This document shows positions 26,662-34,919 of a stretch of DNA of 53,852 bases, piece after piece; positions within the stretch are counted from its first letter, which is position 1; every line of letters starts with the position of its first letter. The notes under the pieces were generated by a model, which saw nothing but the letters and a program-made list of their open reading frames with translations, was not told where the DNA came from and ran no database searches. Position numbers and translations under genes: made by a program. Origin of the DNA: CAZCTC01 sp964501335 (GTDB lineage: Bacteria; Chloroflexota; Anaerolineae; B4-G1; SLSP01). Where the stretch lies: assembly GCA_964501335.1 (NCBI GenBank), contig CAZCTC010000054.1, positions 1 to 53,852 on the forward strand. Reading direction: 5' to 3'.

Positions 26662-28086
26662 ATGGCAGAAAAAATTACGATTTCGCCCGTGACCCGGATT
26701 GAGGGGCACGCCAAGATTACCATCTATCTGGACGATGCCGGGAAGGTGGATCGCTCTTACTTCCACGTCGAACAGTTCCGCGGCTTTGAGAAGTTCAGCG
26801 AAGGCCGGATGTTCTATGAAATGCCCCAGATCACTCCCCGCACCTGTGGTATCTGCCCGGTGAGCCATCACCTGGCATCGACCAAGGCCTGCGATGTGAT
26901 CGCCGGGACGACGCCGACGCCGACCGCGCATAAGCTGCGCGATTTGATGCACATGGGGCAGATCGTGCAGTCGCACGGGATGCACTTCTTCGAACTGGCC
27001 GGACCGGATTTTCTGTTGGGCTTCGACGCGTCACCCAAAATCCGCCACGTCGGCGGGTTGATCGCTGCGAATCCCGATCTGGCGGTCAAGGCTGTGCAGC
27101 TGCGCGCCTTCGGCCAGGAGATCATTCGCACGCTGGGCGAACGCCGGGTCCATCCCGTCTTCGGGGTGCCGGGCGGCGTGACCAAGCCTCTGTCTGCGGC
27201 GGCCCGTGAGGCGATTCTGCGCGATTTGGGAACCCAGATTGAGACCGCTCAGGCGGGGCTCTCGATCTTCAAGGACTGGGCGTCGCAGAATCAGACTATG
27301 ATCGATGAGTTCGCCGTCTTCCCTTCGGGGTACATGGGGCTGGTCAAGCCCGACGGCGCGCTGGAGCTCTATGACGGGCAGGCGCGGATGGTCGATCGCA
27401 ACGGTGAGCAGCTGGAACTCTTCGATCCGGCCGATTATCTGAAGTACATCGGCGAGCATGTCGAACCCTATACCTATCTGAAGGCTCCCTTCTACAAGAA
27501 GATGGGCTATCCGGAAGGCATCTACCGCGTGGGACCGTTGGGCCGGCTGAATGCGGCGACGCACATCAGCACCCCGATTGCCCAGAGCGAAATGAAGATC
27601 TGGAAGTCGCTGAACGGCGGCAAGCCGGTGGAAGGGACGCTCTATTTCCACTACGCGCGGTTGATCGAACTGGTCTACGCGCTGGAACGGATCGGCGAAC
27701 TGCTCGACGATCCCGAGACCATGGGGATGGACGTGGCCAATCCGGCCGGGCAGATCACCGGCGAGGGCGTGGGCTGTTTGGAAGCGCCGCGCGGCACGCT
27801 GTTGCACCACTACTGGACCGATGAGATGGGCGTCATCAAGCGGGCCAATCTGATTGTGGCCACCGGGCACAATGCCTGGGCGATGAATCACTCGGTCAAT
27901 ATGGTGGCCAAGCGTTACGTCGATGGGACGAAGTTGACGGAAGGGATGCTCAACCGGGTCGAGGCGGCCATTCGCGCCCACGATCCCTGCCTTTCCTGCT
28001 CGACCCACGCGATGGGCCAGATGCCGATGCACGTCGAGCTGCATGCAGCCGACGGTTCACTGCTGGACATTCTGCATCGGGACTAG
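26662..28086 (+). CDS. hoxH: [NiFe]-hydrogenase large subunit, HoxH/HydL type
   Basis: 474 residues. Nickel-binding motifs are C62 and C65 in RTCGICPVSHH and C443 and C446 in DPCLSCSTH, ending at H449. The 25 residues after H449 are the C-terminal extension removed by a maturation protease; a matching protease gene lies at 29302-29781. The N-terminus has SPVTRIEGHAKI. The sequence fits soluble, bidirectional group 3 (HoxH-like) enzymes. It is the last gene of the operon and is followed by hairpins at 28164-28194 and 28236-28272. Confidence 0.95.
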   Translation: MAEKITISPVTRIEGHAKITIYLDDAGKVDRSYFHVEQFRGFEKFSEGRMFYEMPQITPRTCGICPVSHHLASTKACDVIAGTTPTPTAHKLRDLMHMGQIVQSHGMHFFELAGPDFLLGFDASPKIRHVGGLIAANPDLAVKAVQLRAFGQEIIRTLGERRVHPVFGVPGGVTKPLSAAAREAILRDLGTQIETAQAGLSIFKDWASQNQTMIDEFAVFPSGYMGLVKPDGALELYDGQARMVDRNGEQLELFDPADYLKYIGEHVEPYTYLKAPFYKKMGYPEGIYRVGPLGRLNAATHISTPIAQSEMKIWKSLNGGKPVEGTLYFHYARLIELVYALERIGELLDDPETMGMDVANPAGQITGEGVGCLEAPRGTLLHHYWTDEMGVIKRANLIVATGHNAWAMNHSVNMVAKRYVDGTKLTEGMLNRVEAAIRAHDPCLSCSTHAMGQMPMHVELHAADGSLLDILHRD

Positions 28087-28090
28087 GAGC

Positions 28091-28120
28091 GTAGATAGTA
28101 GAAAGTAGACAGTAGACAGC
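28091..28120. repeat. GTAGACA-type short repeat
   Basis: GTAGATAGTAGAAAGTAGAC followed by AGTAGACAGC begins 5 bp after the hoxH stop codon. It is one of four related copies in the window and here is not accompanied by its inverted partner. Confidence 0.75.
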
Positions 28121-28163
28121 GAAATGTTGGCGGCTGACCTTTCTACTGGATCCTGATAAAAAA

Positions 28164-28272
28164 GTTCGCGCGCGGCCCCCGGCCGCGCGCGAACCATGAA
28201 AGACTGGAAGAGTGGAAGACTGGAAGTTGGAAGAAGGTTTTGCGGTGGCCTTCTGAGGCCACCGCAAAAACC
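28164..28272. terminator. Two hairpins between convergent hoxH and membrane gene
   Basis: GTTCGCGCGCGGCC pairs with its complement around CCC (28164-28194, 14 bp). GGTTTTGCGGTGGCC pairs with GGCCACCGCAAAAACC around TTCTGA (28236-28272, one bulged A). Both stems are GC-rich inside, and the second has T/A ends and the conserved TTCTGA loop. They end two converging genes and could terminate or protect both transcripts. Confidence 0.65.
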
Positions 28273-28279
28273 AATCTAT

Positions 28280-29062
28280 TTACTCTACGGCGACGAAGTG
28301 GCTGGCGAGCGCTCCGAAGATATAGAAGTGCGGGGTCGTCATTAGATCGACGCTGGTCCATTTGGACCATTTGCCGTTTTGCAGGATGGAGATTTTATTG
28401 TCTTCAACCCGCAGTTTTTCGATGCTGTCCCAGGTGAGTTGTTTTTTGCCGTTGTTGATGCCTTGCTGATCCATGGTCAATTGGGTGTTGAATTGTACGG
28501 CTTTGCCGGCTTTGATGTCGGCCACATAGCGGGGCAGGGCATTCTCGGCAAAGGCCACGCGGGCTTTTTCCGCAAATTGTCTGGCCTGGCTGAACTCGTT
28601 TGAGACTTGAATCCAGGCGCCGTTATTCATAGAGATCATGGTTTGGTGGGTGGTGCCGGTGGGAATGATGCCCCGGTAATGGTGAATTTGATAGTAAAGC
28701 AATGAAGCGACATCTTCCCAGGGGTAATTTTTCTCCCCTGTGTTATCGCGGTAGAGCAGTCCTTCCTTATAAAGGGTGACCTGTTTGGGCCATTCGCGGG
28801 AGAGGGCGAGCAGGCGTAAAATGCCGACAAGAAGAAGGATGACGGCCAGTCCGATGGGCAGGTAGGTGAGGTAGGGTGTCTCTTTCATGATGTCTGCCAA
28901 TCCAGGCCCGCCGAGTGTGTAGGCATAATTAACGCCGAAATAGGTAACGGGGCTGAGAACCACCAGGGCTGCGCTGCTGATCAGCGTCCCCCATTTATAG
29001 CTGCCAGACAGCGCATGCCGGCTGATCTCAGGGCCCCAGGCGACGGGTGAATTAGAACTCAT
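28280..29062 (-). CDS. Two-TM membrane protein, DUF6585-like
   Basis: 260 residues with the start at 29062, chosen because AAAAGGAGATTCT precedes this ATG; the frame is open 63 codons further upstream but without a site. Two hydrophobic segments near residues 25-45 and 70-95 are followed by a cytoplasmic domain. That domain begins VTLYKEGLLYRDNTGEKNYPWEDVASLLY, a PH-like strand pattern, and ends with QLTWDSIEKLRVEDNKISI. The arrangement resembles DUF6585 proteins, whose function is unknown. It interrupts the plus-strand hydrogenase and maturation genes and is not part of either operon. Confidence 0.75.
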   Translation of the reverse strand: MSSNSPVAWGPEISRHALSGSYKWGTLISSAALVVLSPVTYFGVNYAYTLGGPGLADIMKETPYLTYLPIGLAVILLLVGILRLLALSREWPKQVTLYKEGLLYRDNTGEKNYPWEDVASLLYYQIHHYRGIIPTGTTHQTMISMNNGAWIQVSNEFSQARQFAEKARVAFAENALPRYVADIKAGKAVQFNTQLTMDQQGINNGKKQLTWDSIEKLRVEDNKISILQNGKWSKWTSVDLMTTPHFYIFGALASHFVAVE

Positions 29063-29301
29063 ACAGAATCTCCTTTTCCTTGGTGTCGTGCGTTGGATGG
29101 GTTCAGGTTTTGCCGGCACAGCGATTTTGCAATTTGGACTTGGAAGATGGAAGTGTGGAAATGAAGATTTTTGGGTTTTCCGGTTTCTTATTGGTATGTG
29201 GGAAAGTGCAAAATTTTTAACCGGATAGGATCTGGTTTCCAGCCGCGGCAACGTGGGAGAGATTATAGGGGAATTTTAATTTTCGTCAATGGTGAGGCAA
29301 G

Positions 29302-29781
29302 ATGAAACGAACATTGGTAGCCGGATTCGGCAACCTTTATCGACGGGATGACGGTGTGGGGCGGGCAGTGGTCAATGCGTTGCGGGCGCGGCAGGGATTG
29401 CCGGAGCTTGATCCGATGGACGACGGGATGGAAGATCTCGGGCGGCCAGTGGATACCATCGTTTTGCATCAGCTGGTGCCGGAGCTGTCGCAACAGCTGG
29501 CGGAGTACGATCTGGTGATTTTCATCGATGCGCATGTGGGCAGTGTGCCGGAGGATATCCGTGAGGAGCATCTTGCGGCGACCTACCATGCGCCATTTGT
29601 CTCGCACCAGACGCATCCGGCGACGCTGCTGGCGTTGGCGCAGCAGATGCACGGCCATGCGCCGGAGGGCGTGGTGATTTCGCTGCGCGGGTATGATTTC
29701 GATTTCGGCGAGGGGCTTTCGGAGGAGACGGCGGCACTGGTGCCGCAGGTGGTGGCGCGGATTGAGGCGTTGATGGCTTGA
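29302..29781 (+). CDS. Hydrogenase maturation protease (HoxW/HyaD family)
   Basis: A 159-residue protein of the HyaD/HybD/HoxW peptidase family. It begins MKRTLVAGFGN and has the acidic motif RRDDGVG (D16, D17) that with D76 (FIDAHVG) and a histidine in SHQTHP (102-105) should bind nickel in the immature large subunit. Its task is to remove the 25-residue C-terminal extension of the HoxH-like protein after nickel insertion. It is slightly shorter than average but complete. It precedes hypB by 300 bp containing a hairpin element, so it may be transcribed separately. Confidence 0.92.
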   Translation: MKRTLVAGFGNLYRRDDGVGRAVVNALRARQGLPELDPMDDGMEDLGRPVDTIVLHQLVPELSQQLAEYDLVIFIDAHVGSVPEDIREEHLAATYHAPFVSHQTHPATLLALAQQMHGHAPEGVVISLRGYDFDFGEGLSEETAALVPQVVARIEALMA

Positions 29782-29877
29782 ATTTGAATTTCAGGCTGGT
29801 ATAATAGACAGGTCTCTTTTTATTCCCCGGAAGTAGACTGTAGAAAGCGGGGCCACCCTTGATTCCAGAAGTTTTGT

Positions 29878-30035
29878 TGGGCATTTTTCGCGTTCCGCAA
29901 AGGGTTCTTGTCCGGTAAAAAGCGACGCGCCGTGCGAAGCAGGCAGAGAGAGTTTTTCTGTTTATGTTTTCGCGGGCATTCTGAAGCCCGCGAAAACATA
30001 GGCTTTTTTCTTTTACGTTTATCAGATTAACTGTA
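29878..30035. repeat. Dispersed hairpin element between protease and hypB
   Basis: A forward-oriented, near-complete copy: CGCGTTCCGCAAAGGG, TCCGGTAAAAAGCGACGCGC, GCAGAGAGAG, TTTTTCTGTTTATG. The 15-bp hairpin TATGTTTTCGCGGGC / GCCCGCGAAAACATA (29963-30000) encloses ATTCTGAA. GGCTTTTTTC and the downstream box ATTAACTGTACGGA follow. The gene-free stretch 29782-30081 also holds AGTAGACTGTAGAAAG (29831-29846) and a fragment GGCCACCCTTGATTCC of another dispersed repeat. Confidence 0.85.
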
Positions 30036-30081
30036 CGGATAGTTATTTTTCAATCAATTATTTAACATCAGGAGAGGTGAC

Positions 30082-30744
30082 ATGGCGGAAGGACAACGCG
30101 TTCCGGTTGTAGAGAAAGTGATGAGTGCCAATGAGCAGGTGGCGGCCCGCAATCGGGCGGCCTTGCAGGCGAACAAAATCGTGACGGTCAATATCATGTC
30201 GTCGCCGGGGGCCGGCAAGACGACGTTGCTGCTGGCGACCATCCGCGGGCTGCGCGAAAAGGCGCGTCTGGGGGTGATCGAGGGCGATATTGCTTCGCAG
30301 GTCGATGCCGACAAGATCGCGGCGGTGGGGATTCCGGTGGTGCAGATCAATACCGGCGGCGAGTGTCATCTCGATGCGCGGATGGTCGAGCAATCGCTGC
30401 CGGCGCTGCCGCTGGCCGATCTGGATCTGCTCTTTGTGGAGAATGTGGGCAATTTGATCTGCCCGGTGGGTTTCGATCTGGGGCAGAATTACGATGTGGC
30501 GCTGTTGAGCGTTCCGGAAGGGCATGACAAGCCGTACAAGTATCCGGGAATTTTCGAGGCGGTGAGCCTGGTGGTGGTGACCAAGACTGATCTGATGCCG
30601 TATATGGATTTCGATCTGGCGGAGTTCAAGAAGCTGGTGAATGGGTTGAATCCCAAGGCGGAGATTATTACGCTTTCGGCCAAGACGGGCGAGGGGATGG
30701 CCGATTGGATTCGGTGGCTCGAAGCGCGTTTGCCGATTAAATAA
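30082..30744 (+). CDS. hypB: Hydrogenase nickel incorporation GTPase HypB
   Basis: A 220-residue SIMIBI-class GTPase. The Walker A motif is SSPGAGKT (40-47), the nickel/dimer site is C95-H96 in GGECHLD, and the guanine-binding motif is VVTKTDL. It lacks the N-terminal histidine-rich stretch and the N-terminal CxxCGC nickel site of some HypB proteins, so it is the minimal form. It delivers nickel to the hydrogenase large subunit, normally with HypA, which is not encoded in this window. The start follows AGGAGAGGTGAC. Confidence 0.95.
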   Translation: MAEGQRVPVVEKVMSANEQVAARNRAALQANKIVTVNIMSSPGAGKTTLLLATIRGLREKARLGVIEGDIASQVDADKIAAVGIPVVQINTGGECHLDARMVEQSLPALPLADLDLLFVENVGNLICPVGFDLGQNYDVALLSVPEGHDKPYKYPGIFEAVSLVVVTKTDLMPYMDFDLAEFKKLVNGLNPKAEIITLSAKTGEGMADWIRWLEARLPIK

Positions 30745-30748
30745 TTAT

Positions 30749-30796
30749 TTTTTATTTTTTGCGTGCCGCCGGTCGGCGGCACGCAAAAAATAAAAA
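30749..30796. terminator. 22-bp perfect hairpin between hypB and hypF
   Basis: 30749-30770 and 30775-30796 are perfectly complementary around GGTC. The stem is T-rich outside and GCGTGCCGCC inside. It begins 5 bp after the hypB stop codon and ends 22 bp before the hypF start. Without a run of T after the stem it is not a classic intrinsic terminator; it may attenuate or protect the operon mRNA. Confidence 0.55.
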
Positions 30797-30818
30797 TCTT
30801 CACTTTCAGGGGGATAGG

Positions 30819-33167
30819 ATGACGGTTGCACAGCGGATCCAGGTGACGGGGGTGGTGCAGGGGGTGGGATTCCGGCCCTTTGTCTATAACCTGGCGATAC
30901 GGTTGGGGTTGAAGGGCTGGGTGCTCAACCATTCCGGCGGGGTGGATATGGAAGTCGAGGGCGATGCGGCGACGGTGGCCTCTTTTGTGACGGCCCTCCG
31001 CGATGAAGCTCCCCCGTTGGCGGTGATTGAGTCGTTGACGGCTGAATCGATTGCGCCGCCCGGCTATACGGTCTTTGAGATCCGTCATTCGGAGCAGGTG
31101 GCCGGCCGTTTTCAGCTCCTTTCGCCCGATGTGGCAACCTGTCCCGATTGCCGACGTGAGCTGTTCGATCCGGCGGATCGGCGTTACCGTTATCCCTTCA
31201 TTAACTGTACGAATTGTGGGCCTCGCTTTACCATCATTACCGATATCCCCTACGATCGACCGAATACTACCATGCGGATCTTCCCGCTTTGCCCGGATTG
31301 CCGGCAGGAGTATGAAGCTCCGACCGATCGGCGGTTCCATGCGCAGCCGAATGCCTGTCCGGTCTGCGGGCCGCATCTCTGGTTGACCGATGCGCAGGGG
31401 AAGCCGGTGGCGGCCGGTCCGGAGCGGGAGACGGTTGATAATGAAGCGGTGCTGACAGCTGTGCGTGAGCGGCTGCTCGCCGGTCAGATCGTCGCGGTGA
31501 AGGGGCTGGGCGGCTTTTTGCTGGCCTGCGATGCGACGAATTCTGCGGCGGTGGCGGCGCTGCGGGAGCGCAAGCATCGCCCGGCCAAGCCGTTTGCGGT
31601 GATGATGGCCGATTTGGAGATGGTGCGCCGCTATTGTGAGGTGGCGCCGGAAGAAGAGGCGCTGTTGACCGGGGTACAGGCGCCGATTGTGCTGCTGGCG
31701 CGGCGGCCGGGCGTCGAGCCGGCGATTGCGGACGAGGTCGCGCCGAAACAGCGGATGCTGGGAGTGATGTTGCCCTATACTCCGCTGCACCATTTGATCC
31801 TGCACGATGCCGGGCGGCCGTTGGTGATGACCAGCGGCAATTTGAGCGAAGAGCCGATCGCCCGCGAGAACGATGAGGCGCTGCGGCGGCTGGGCGGGCT
31901 GGCGGATCTTTTTCTCTTTCATGATCGGGAGATCCATGCCCGGTATGACGATTCGTTGTGGATGGTCGAACGGGCGGGCGAGGAATCCCGTCCGCAGCCG
32001 ATCCGGCGGGCGCGCGGTTATGCCCCGTCACCGGTGCGGCTGCCGTTCGAGATCGGCTCTATTCTGGCGGTGGGAGCGGATCTAAAGAATACTTTCTGCC
32101 TGACGCGGGAGCGGTATGCGTTTCTGAGCCAGCATATCGGCGATATGGAGAACCTGGAGACCGAGGAGCATTTCGAGCAGGCGCTGACGCTTTATCGGCA
32201 TCTTTTCCGGCTGGAGCCGAAGCTCGTGGTGAGCGATTTGCATCCGGGCTATTCGACGACGCGGCTGGCGGAGCGGCTGGCGGAGCGGCTGGCGGCGACG
32301 TTGCCCGGCGCGCCTTTACCGGTGGTGCGGGTACAGCATCACGCCGCTCATATCGCTGCCTGTCTGGCCGACAACGGTTGGACGCGCGAGGCCGGTCCGG
32401 TGATCGGCGTGGCTTTTGACGGGACGGGATACGGCGAGGACGGCGCGATCTGGGGCGGCGAGTGGCTGATCGGCGACTATCGCGGTTTCCGACGGGCGGC
32501 GCAGCTGGATTATCTGCCGCTGCCGGGCGGGGATGCGGCGATCCGGCATCCGGGGCGGATTGCGCTGGCTTATTTGCAGGCGGGGGGGCTGTTGCCTCAG
32601 GCGCCGGCGGAGATTGCAGAATTGAAAGGGGCGGCGATGGTGTTGCGCCAGCTGGAGCAGGGGCTCAATGTGGTGCCGACCTCGTCGATGGGACGGCTTT
32701 TCGATGCGGTGAGCGCGCTGTTGGGCGTGGCGTTGGAGGCGACTTATGAGGGGCAGGCGGCGATCGAGATGGAGCAGGTGGCCTGGACGGGCGGTGCTGA
32801 ATCGGCGACGGCCTACCCTTTTGAATTGAGCGAGGTTGAAGGGCGGCAGCGGGTCTTGCTCGTGCCGTTGTTTGCGGCGTTGCTGAAGGATCGGCGGCAG
32901 GGGGTGCCGGCGGCGGTGAGCGCGGCGCGGTTCCATGTTACCGTGGCGGAGATGACGGCGGCGGTCTGCCGGCAATTGCGGGCGGCCGGGGGGCCGTCGA
33001 CGGCGGCGTTGAGCGGCGGCGTTTTCCAGAACGGACTGCTGCTGGGGCTGACGGTGAAGGCGTTGCGGGCGGCCGGATTTGAGGTTTTGTGGCCCCGGCA
33101 GGTGCCGGCGAACGACGGGGGCATCGCGTTGGGGCAGGCTCTGTTGGCTGCGGGCGAGAGATTTTAA
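30819..33167 (+). CDS. hypF: Carbamoyltransferase HypF
   Basis: 782 residues from the ATG preceded by CAGGGGGATAGG; an upstream in-frame start at 30759 falls inside the hairpin and is rejected. Domains in order are acylphosphatase (VQGVGFRPFVYNLA near the start), two zinc fingers (CPDC with CTNCGPRF, and CPDC with CPVCGPHL), a YrdC-like ATP-binding domain (GLGGFLLACDATN), and a Kae1-like C-terminal domain with VQHHAAHIAAC and VAFDGTGYGEDGAIWGGE. It makes the carbamoyl-adenylate used by HypE for the CN ligands of the [NiFe] site. Length and motifs are complete. Confidence 0.96.
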   Translation: MTVAQRIQVTGVVQGVGFRPFVYNLAIRLGLKGWVLNHSGGVDMEVEGDAATVASFVTALRDEAPPLAVIESLTAESIAPPGYTVFEIRHSEQVAGRFQLLSPDVATCPDCRRELFDPADRRYRYPFINCTNCGPRFTIITDIPYDRPNTTMRIFPLCPDCRQEYEAPTDRRFHAQPNACPVCGPHLWLTDAQGKPVAAGPERETVDNEAVLTAVRERLLAGQIVAVKGLGGFLLACDATNSAAVAALRERKHRPAKPFAVMMADLEMVRRYCEVAPEEEALLTGVQAPIVLLARRPGVEPAIADEVAPKQRMLGVMLPYTPLHHLILHDAGRPLVMTSGNLSEEPIARENDEALRRLGGLADLFLFHDREIHARYDDSLWMVERAGEESRPQPIRRARGYAPSPVRLPFEIGSILAVGADLKNTFCLTRERYAFLSQHIGDMENLETEEHFEQALTLYRHLFRLEPKLVVSDLHPGYSTTRLAERLAERLAATLPGAPLPVVRVQHHAAHIAACLADNGWTREAGPVIGVAFDGTGYGEDGAIWGGEWLIGDYRGFRRAAQLDYLPLPGGDAAIRHPGRIALAYLQAGGLLPQAPAEIAELKGAAMVLRQLEQGLNVVPTSSMGRLFDAVSALLGVALEATYEGQAAIEMEQVAWTGGAESATAYPFELSEVEGRQRVLLVPLFAALLKDRRQGVPAAVSAARFHVTVAEMTAAVCRQLRAAGGPSTAALSGGVFQNGLLLGLTVKALRAAGFEVLWPRQVPANDGGIALGQALLAAGERF

Positions 33168-33345
33168 CGCGTAGGGATTTTAACGCAGAGTCGCAGAGAT
33201 CAGAAAATAATACAAATTCGTACCGTGAAGGCAGTGCGGAAAATAGAGAGAAAAAAGGTTCTATCCGGCCAGTATTGGGCGCCCACGCAGGGGCGCCCCT
33301 ACATGGCGATGTCCGTGTAGGGGCGGCCCTATGTGGCCGCCCTTG
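33168..33345. repeat. Two dispersed-repeat fragments inside the hyp operon
   Basis: 33168-33250 holds TTTTAACGCAGAGTCGCAGAG, a fragment of the CGCAGAG repeat. 33276-33340 holds GGGCGCCCACGCAGGGGCGC and its inverted partner GTGTAGGGGCGGCCC, which can fold into an imperfect GC hairpin and matches 2592-2615. Both separate hypF from hypC. No coding sequence is seen here. Confidence 0.65.
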
Positions 33346-33366
33346 ATTAATGAAGGAGCAACAACG

Positions 33367-33651
33367 ATGTGTCTGGCAGTACCGATGGAAGTGCGGGCAG
33401 TTTCGGACAATGGAATGGCGACGGTATTGATGGGCGGCGTGGAACGCGAGATCAGTCTGGTGATGACGCCCGAAGCTCAGGTAGGAGATTATGTGCTGGT
33501 GCATACCGGCTATGCGATCAATGTTATCGATGCGGTGGAGGCAAAGGAGACTTTGCGGATGTTTGCCGCCATGGGCATCGGTGAGGATGGCGAACCGTTG
33601 GAAGTCATAGAAGAAGGGGAGCAGCGCGGCGACGATGCGGCGTTGGGATGA
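33367..33651 (+). CDS. hypC: Hydrogenase assembly chaperone HypC
   Basis: A 94-residue protein starting MCLAVPMEV; the essential N-terminal C2 is in place. The start at 33367 is chosen for that reason and for GAAGGAGCAACAACG upstream. HypC binds HypD and the large-subunit precursor and carries the Fe(CN)2CO unit. The C-terminal 20 residues are acidic. Its stop overlaps the hypD start by 4 bp (ATGA), indicating coupled translation. Confidence 0.95.
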   Translation: MCLAVPMEVRAVSDNGMATVLMGGVEREISLVMTPEAQVGDYVLVHTGYAINVIDAVEAKETLRMFAAMGIGEDGEPLEVIEEGEQRGDDAALG

Positions 33652-34739
33652 CGATGAAGTACATAGATGAGTTTCGAGATCCGGCGCTGGCCCGGCAGAT
33701 GGTCGAGGAGATTCGGGCCCGGGCGACGCGGCCGGTGCGGTTGATGGAGTTCTGCGGCGGGCATACGCACGCGATTTTCCGTTTTGGGCTGCGGACGATG
33801 CTGGCGCCGATGGTGCAGATGCGGTCGGGGCCGGGCTGTCCGGTCTGTGTTTCTGCGGCAGAGGATCTGGATCGGGCCATCGCGCTGGCCGAGATCCCCG
33901 GGGTGATTTTGACCACCTTCGGCGATATGATGCGGGTGCCGGGCCGGCGGGGGACATTGCTGGATGCGCGGGCGCGGGGATCGGATGTGCGCATTGTCTA
34001 TTCGGCGCTGGATGCGCTGGAGATGGCGCGCAAGACGCCCGATCGGCCGGTGATCTTTCTGGGGGTGGGCTTTGAGACGACGGCGCCGACGATTGCAGCG
34101 GCCGTGCTTCAGGCTGAAAACGAGGGATTGCCCAATTTCAGTGTATTGAGCCTGTGTAAGCTCACGCCGCCGGCGATGCAGGGGGTGCTGGATGCGGGCG
34201 AGGTGGCGTTGGACGGCGTCATCGGTCCGGGCCATGTCAGTTCGATTATCGGCAGCGGAGCCTGGGAGTTTCTGCCGCGGGATTATCGGATTCCCTGCGC
34301 CGTTTCGGGGTTCGAGCCGTTGGATCTGTTGGGGGCGATTGCGGCGCTGGTGGAATGTGCCATGGCGGGCGAGCCGGCGGTGGTGAATCGCTATGCGCGC
34401 GGAGTCCAGGTGGAGGGAAATCGGGTGGCGCAGGGGATGCTGGCGAAGGTTTTCCAGCCGGCGCGGGCGGCCTGGCGTGGTTTCGGGGAGATTCCGGCGA
34501 GCGGATTGGCGCTGCGGCCTGAGTTGCGCCATCGCGATGCGGCGGTGCAGTTCCCGATCGAGGTGGCGCCGGTGAGCGAGCCGCCGGGTTGTCGTTGCGG
34601 CGAGGTGTTGCGGGGTGTGATGGAGCCTCCGGAGTGTAAGTTATTTGGGAAGGTTTGCACGCCCCAGAAGCCGATCGGGCCCTGCATGGTCAGTGCTGAG
34701 GGGGCCTGCGCGGCGTATTTTAAGTACGCCAGAGAGTAG
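33648..34739 (+). CDS. hypD: Fe-CN2-CO scaffold protein HypD
   Basis: A 363-residue iron-sulfur protein. Conserved motifs are MEFCGGHTHAIFRFG, SGPGCPVCVSA, VGFETTAPTIAA and, near the C-terminus, GCRCGEVLRG, FGKVCTPQKPIGPCMVSAEG and ACAAYFKY, which hold the [4Fe-4S] ligands and redox-active cysteines. With HypC it is the site where CO and CN are attached to iron. The stop codon lies at the first base pairs of a GTAGACA repeat (34736 onward), so the last residues (ARE) may derive from that repeat. It is otherwise complete. Confidence 0.95.
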   Translation: MTMKYIDEFRDPALARQMVEEIRARATRPVRLMEFCGGHTHAIFRFGLRTMLAPMVQMRSGPGCPVCVSAAEDLDRAIALAEIPGVILTTFGDMMRVPGRRGTLLDARARGSDVRIVYSALDALEMARKTPDRPVIFLGVGFETTAPTIAAAVLQAENEGLPNFSVLSLCKLTPPAMQGVLDAGEVALDGVIGPGHVSSIIGSGAWEFLPRDYRIPCAVSGFEPLDLLGAIAALVECAMAGEPAVVNRYARGVQVEGNRVAQGMLAKVFQPARAAWRGFGEIPASGLALRPELRHRDAAVQFPIEVAPVSEPPGCRCGEVLRGVMEPPECKLFGKVCTPQKPIGPCMVSAEGACAAYFKYARE

Positions 34740-34765
34740 ACAGTAGAAAGTAGACAGTAGACAGC
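34736..34765. repeat. GTAGACA-type repeat overlapping the hypD stop
   Basis: GTAGACAGTAGAAAGTAGAC then AGTAGACAGC. It is nearly identical to the copy at 28091-28120. The TAG stop codon of hypD (34737-34739) is part of the repeat. Confidence 0.8.
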
Positions 34766-34812
34766 CTCAAGCCGAAAAGCGGGTTGAGTTTTGCATACCT
34801 GATGGGAAAAAA

Positions 34813-34850
34813 GCGGGATTCGCGCGCCTTCTGAGGCGCGCGAATCCCGC
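34813..34850. terminator. 16-bp perfect hairpin between hypD and hypE
   Basis: GCGGGATTCGCGCGCC (34813-34828) pairs perfectly with 34835-34850 around the conserved loop TTCTGA. It lies in the 180-bp gap between hypD and hypE and is the same structural type as the hairpins at 28236 and 38204, with a different stem. No T tract follows. Confidence 0.6.
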
Positions 34851-34919
34851 ACTAACACAAATCTGCCCTCTTTTCCCCCGCGAGTGGGGGAAAAGAGGGG
34901 GGATGGAAAAGAGGGGACT

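Noticed and set aside
30749..30796. Evidence that hypB and hypF are separate transcription units
   Set aside because: The hairpin is strong but has no following T tract and no promoter is visible before hypF, so separation cannot be claimed.
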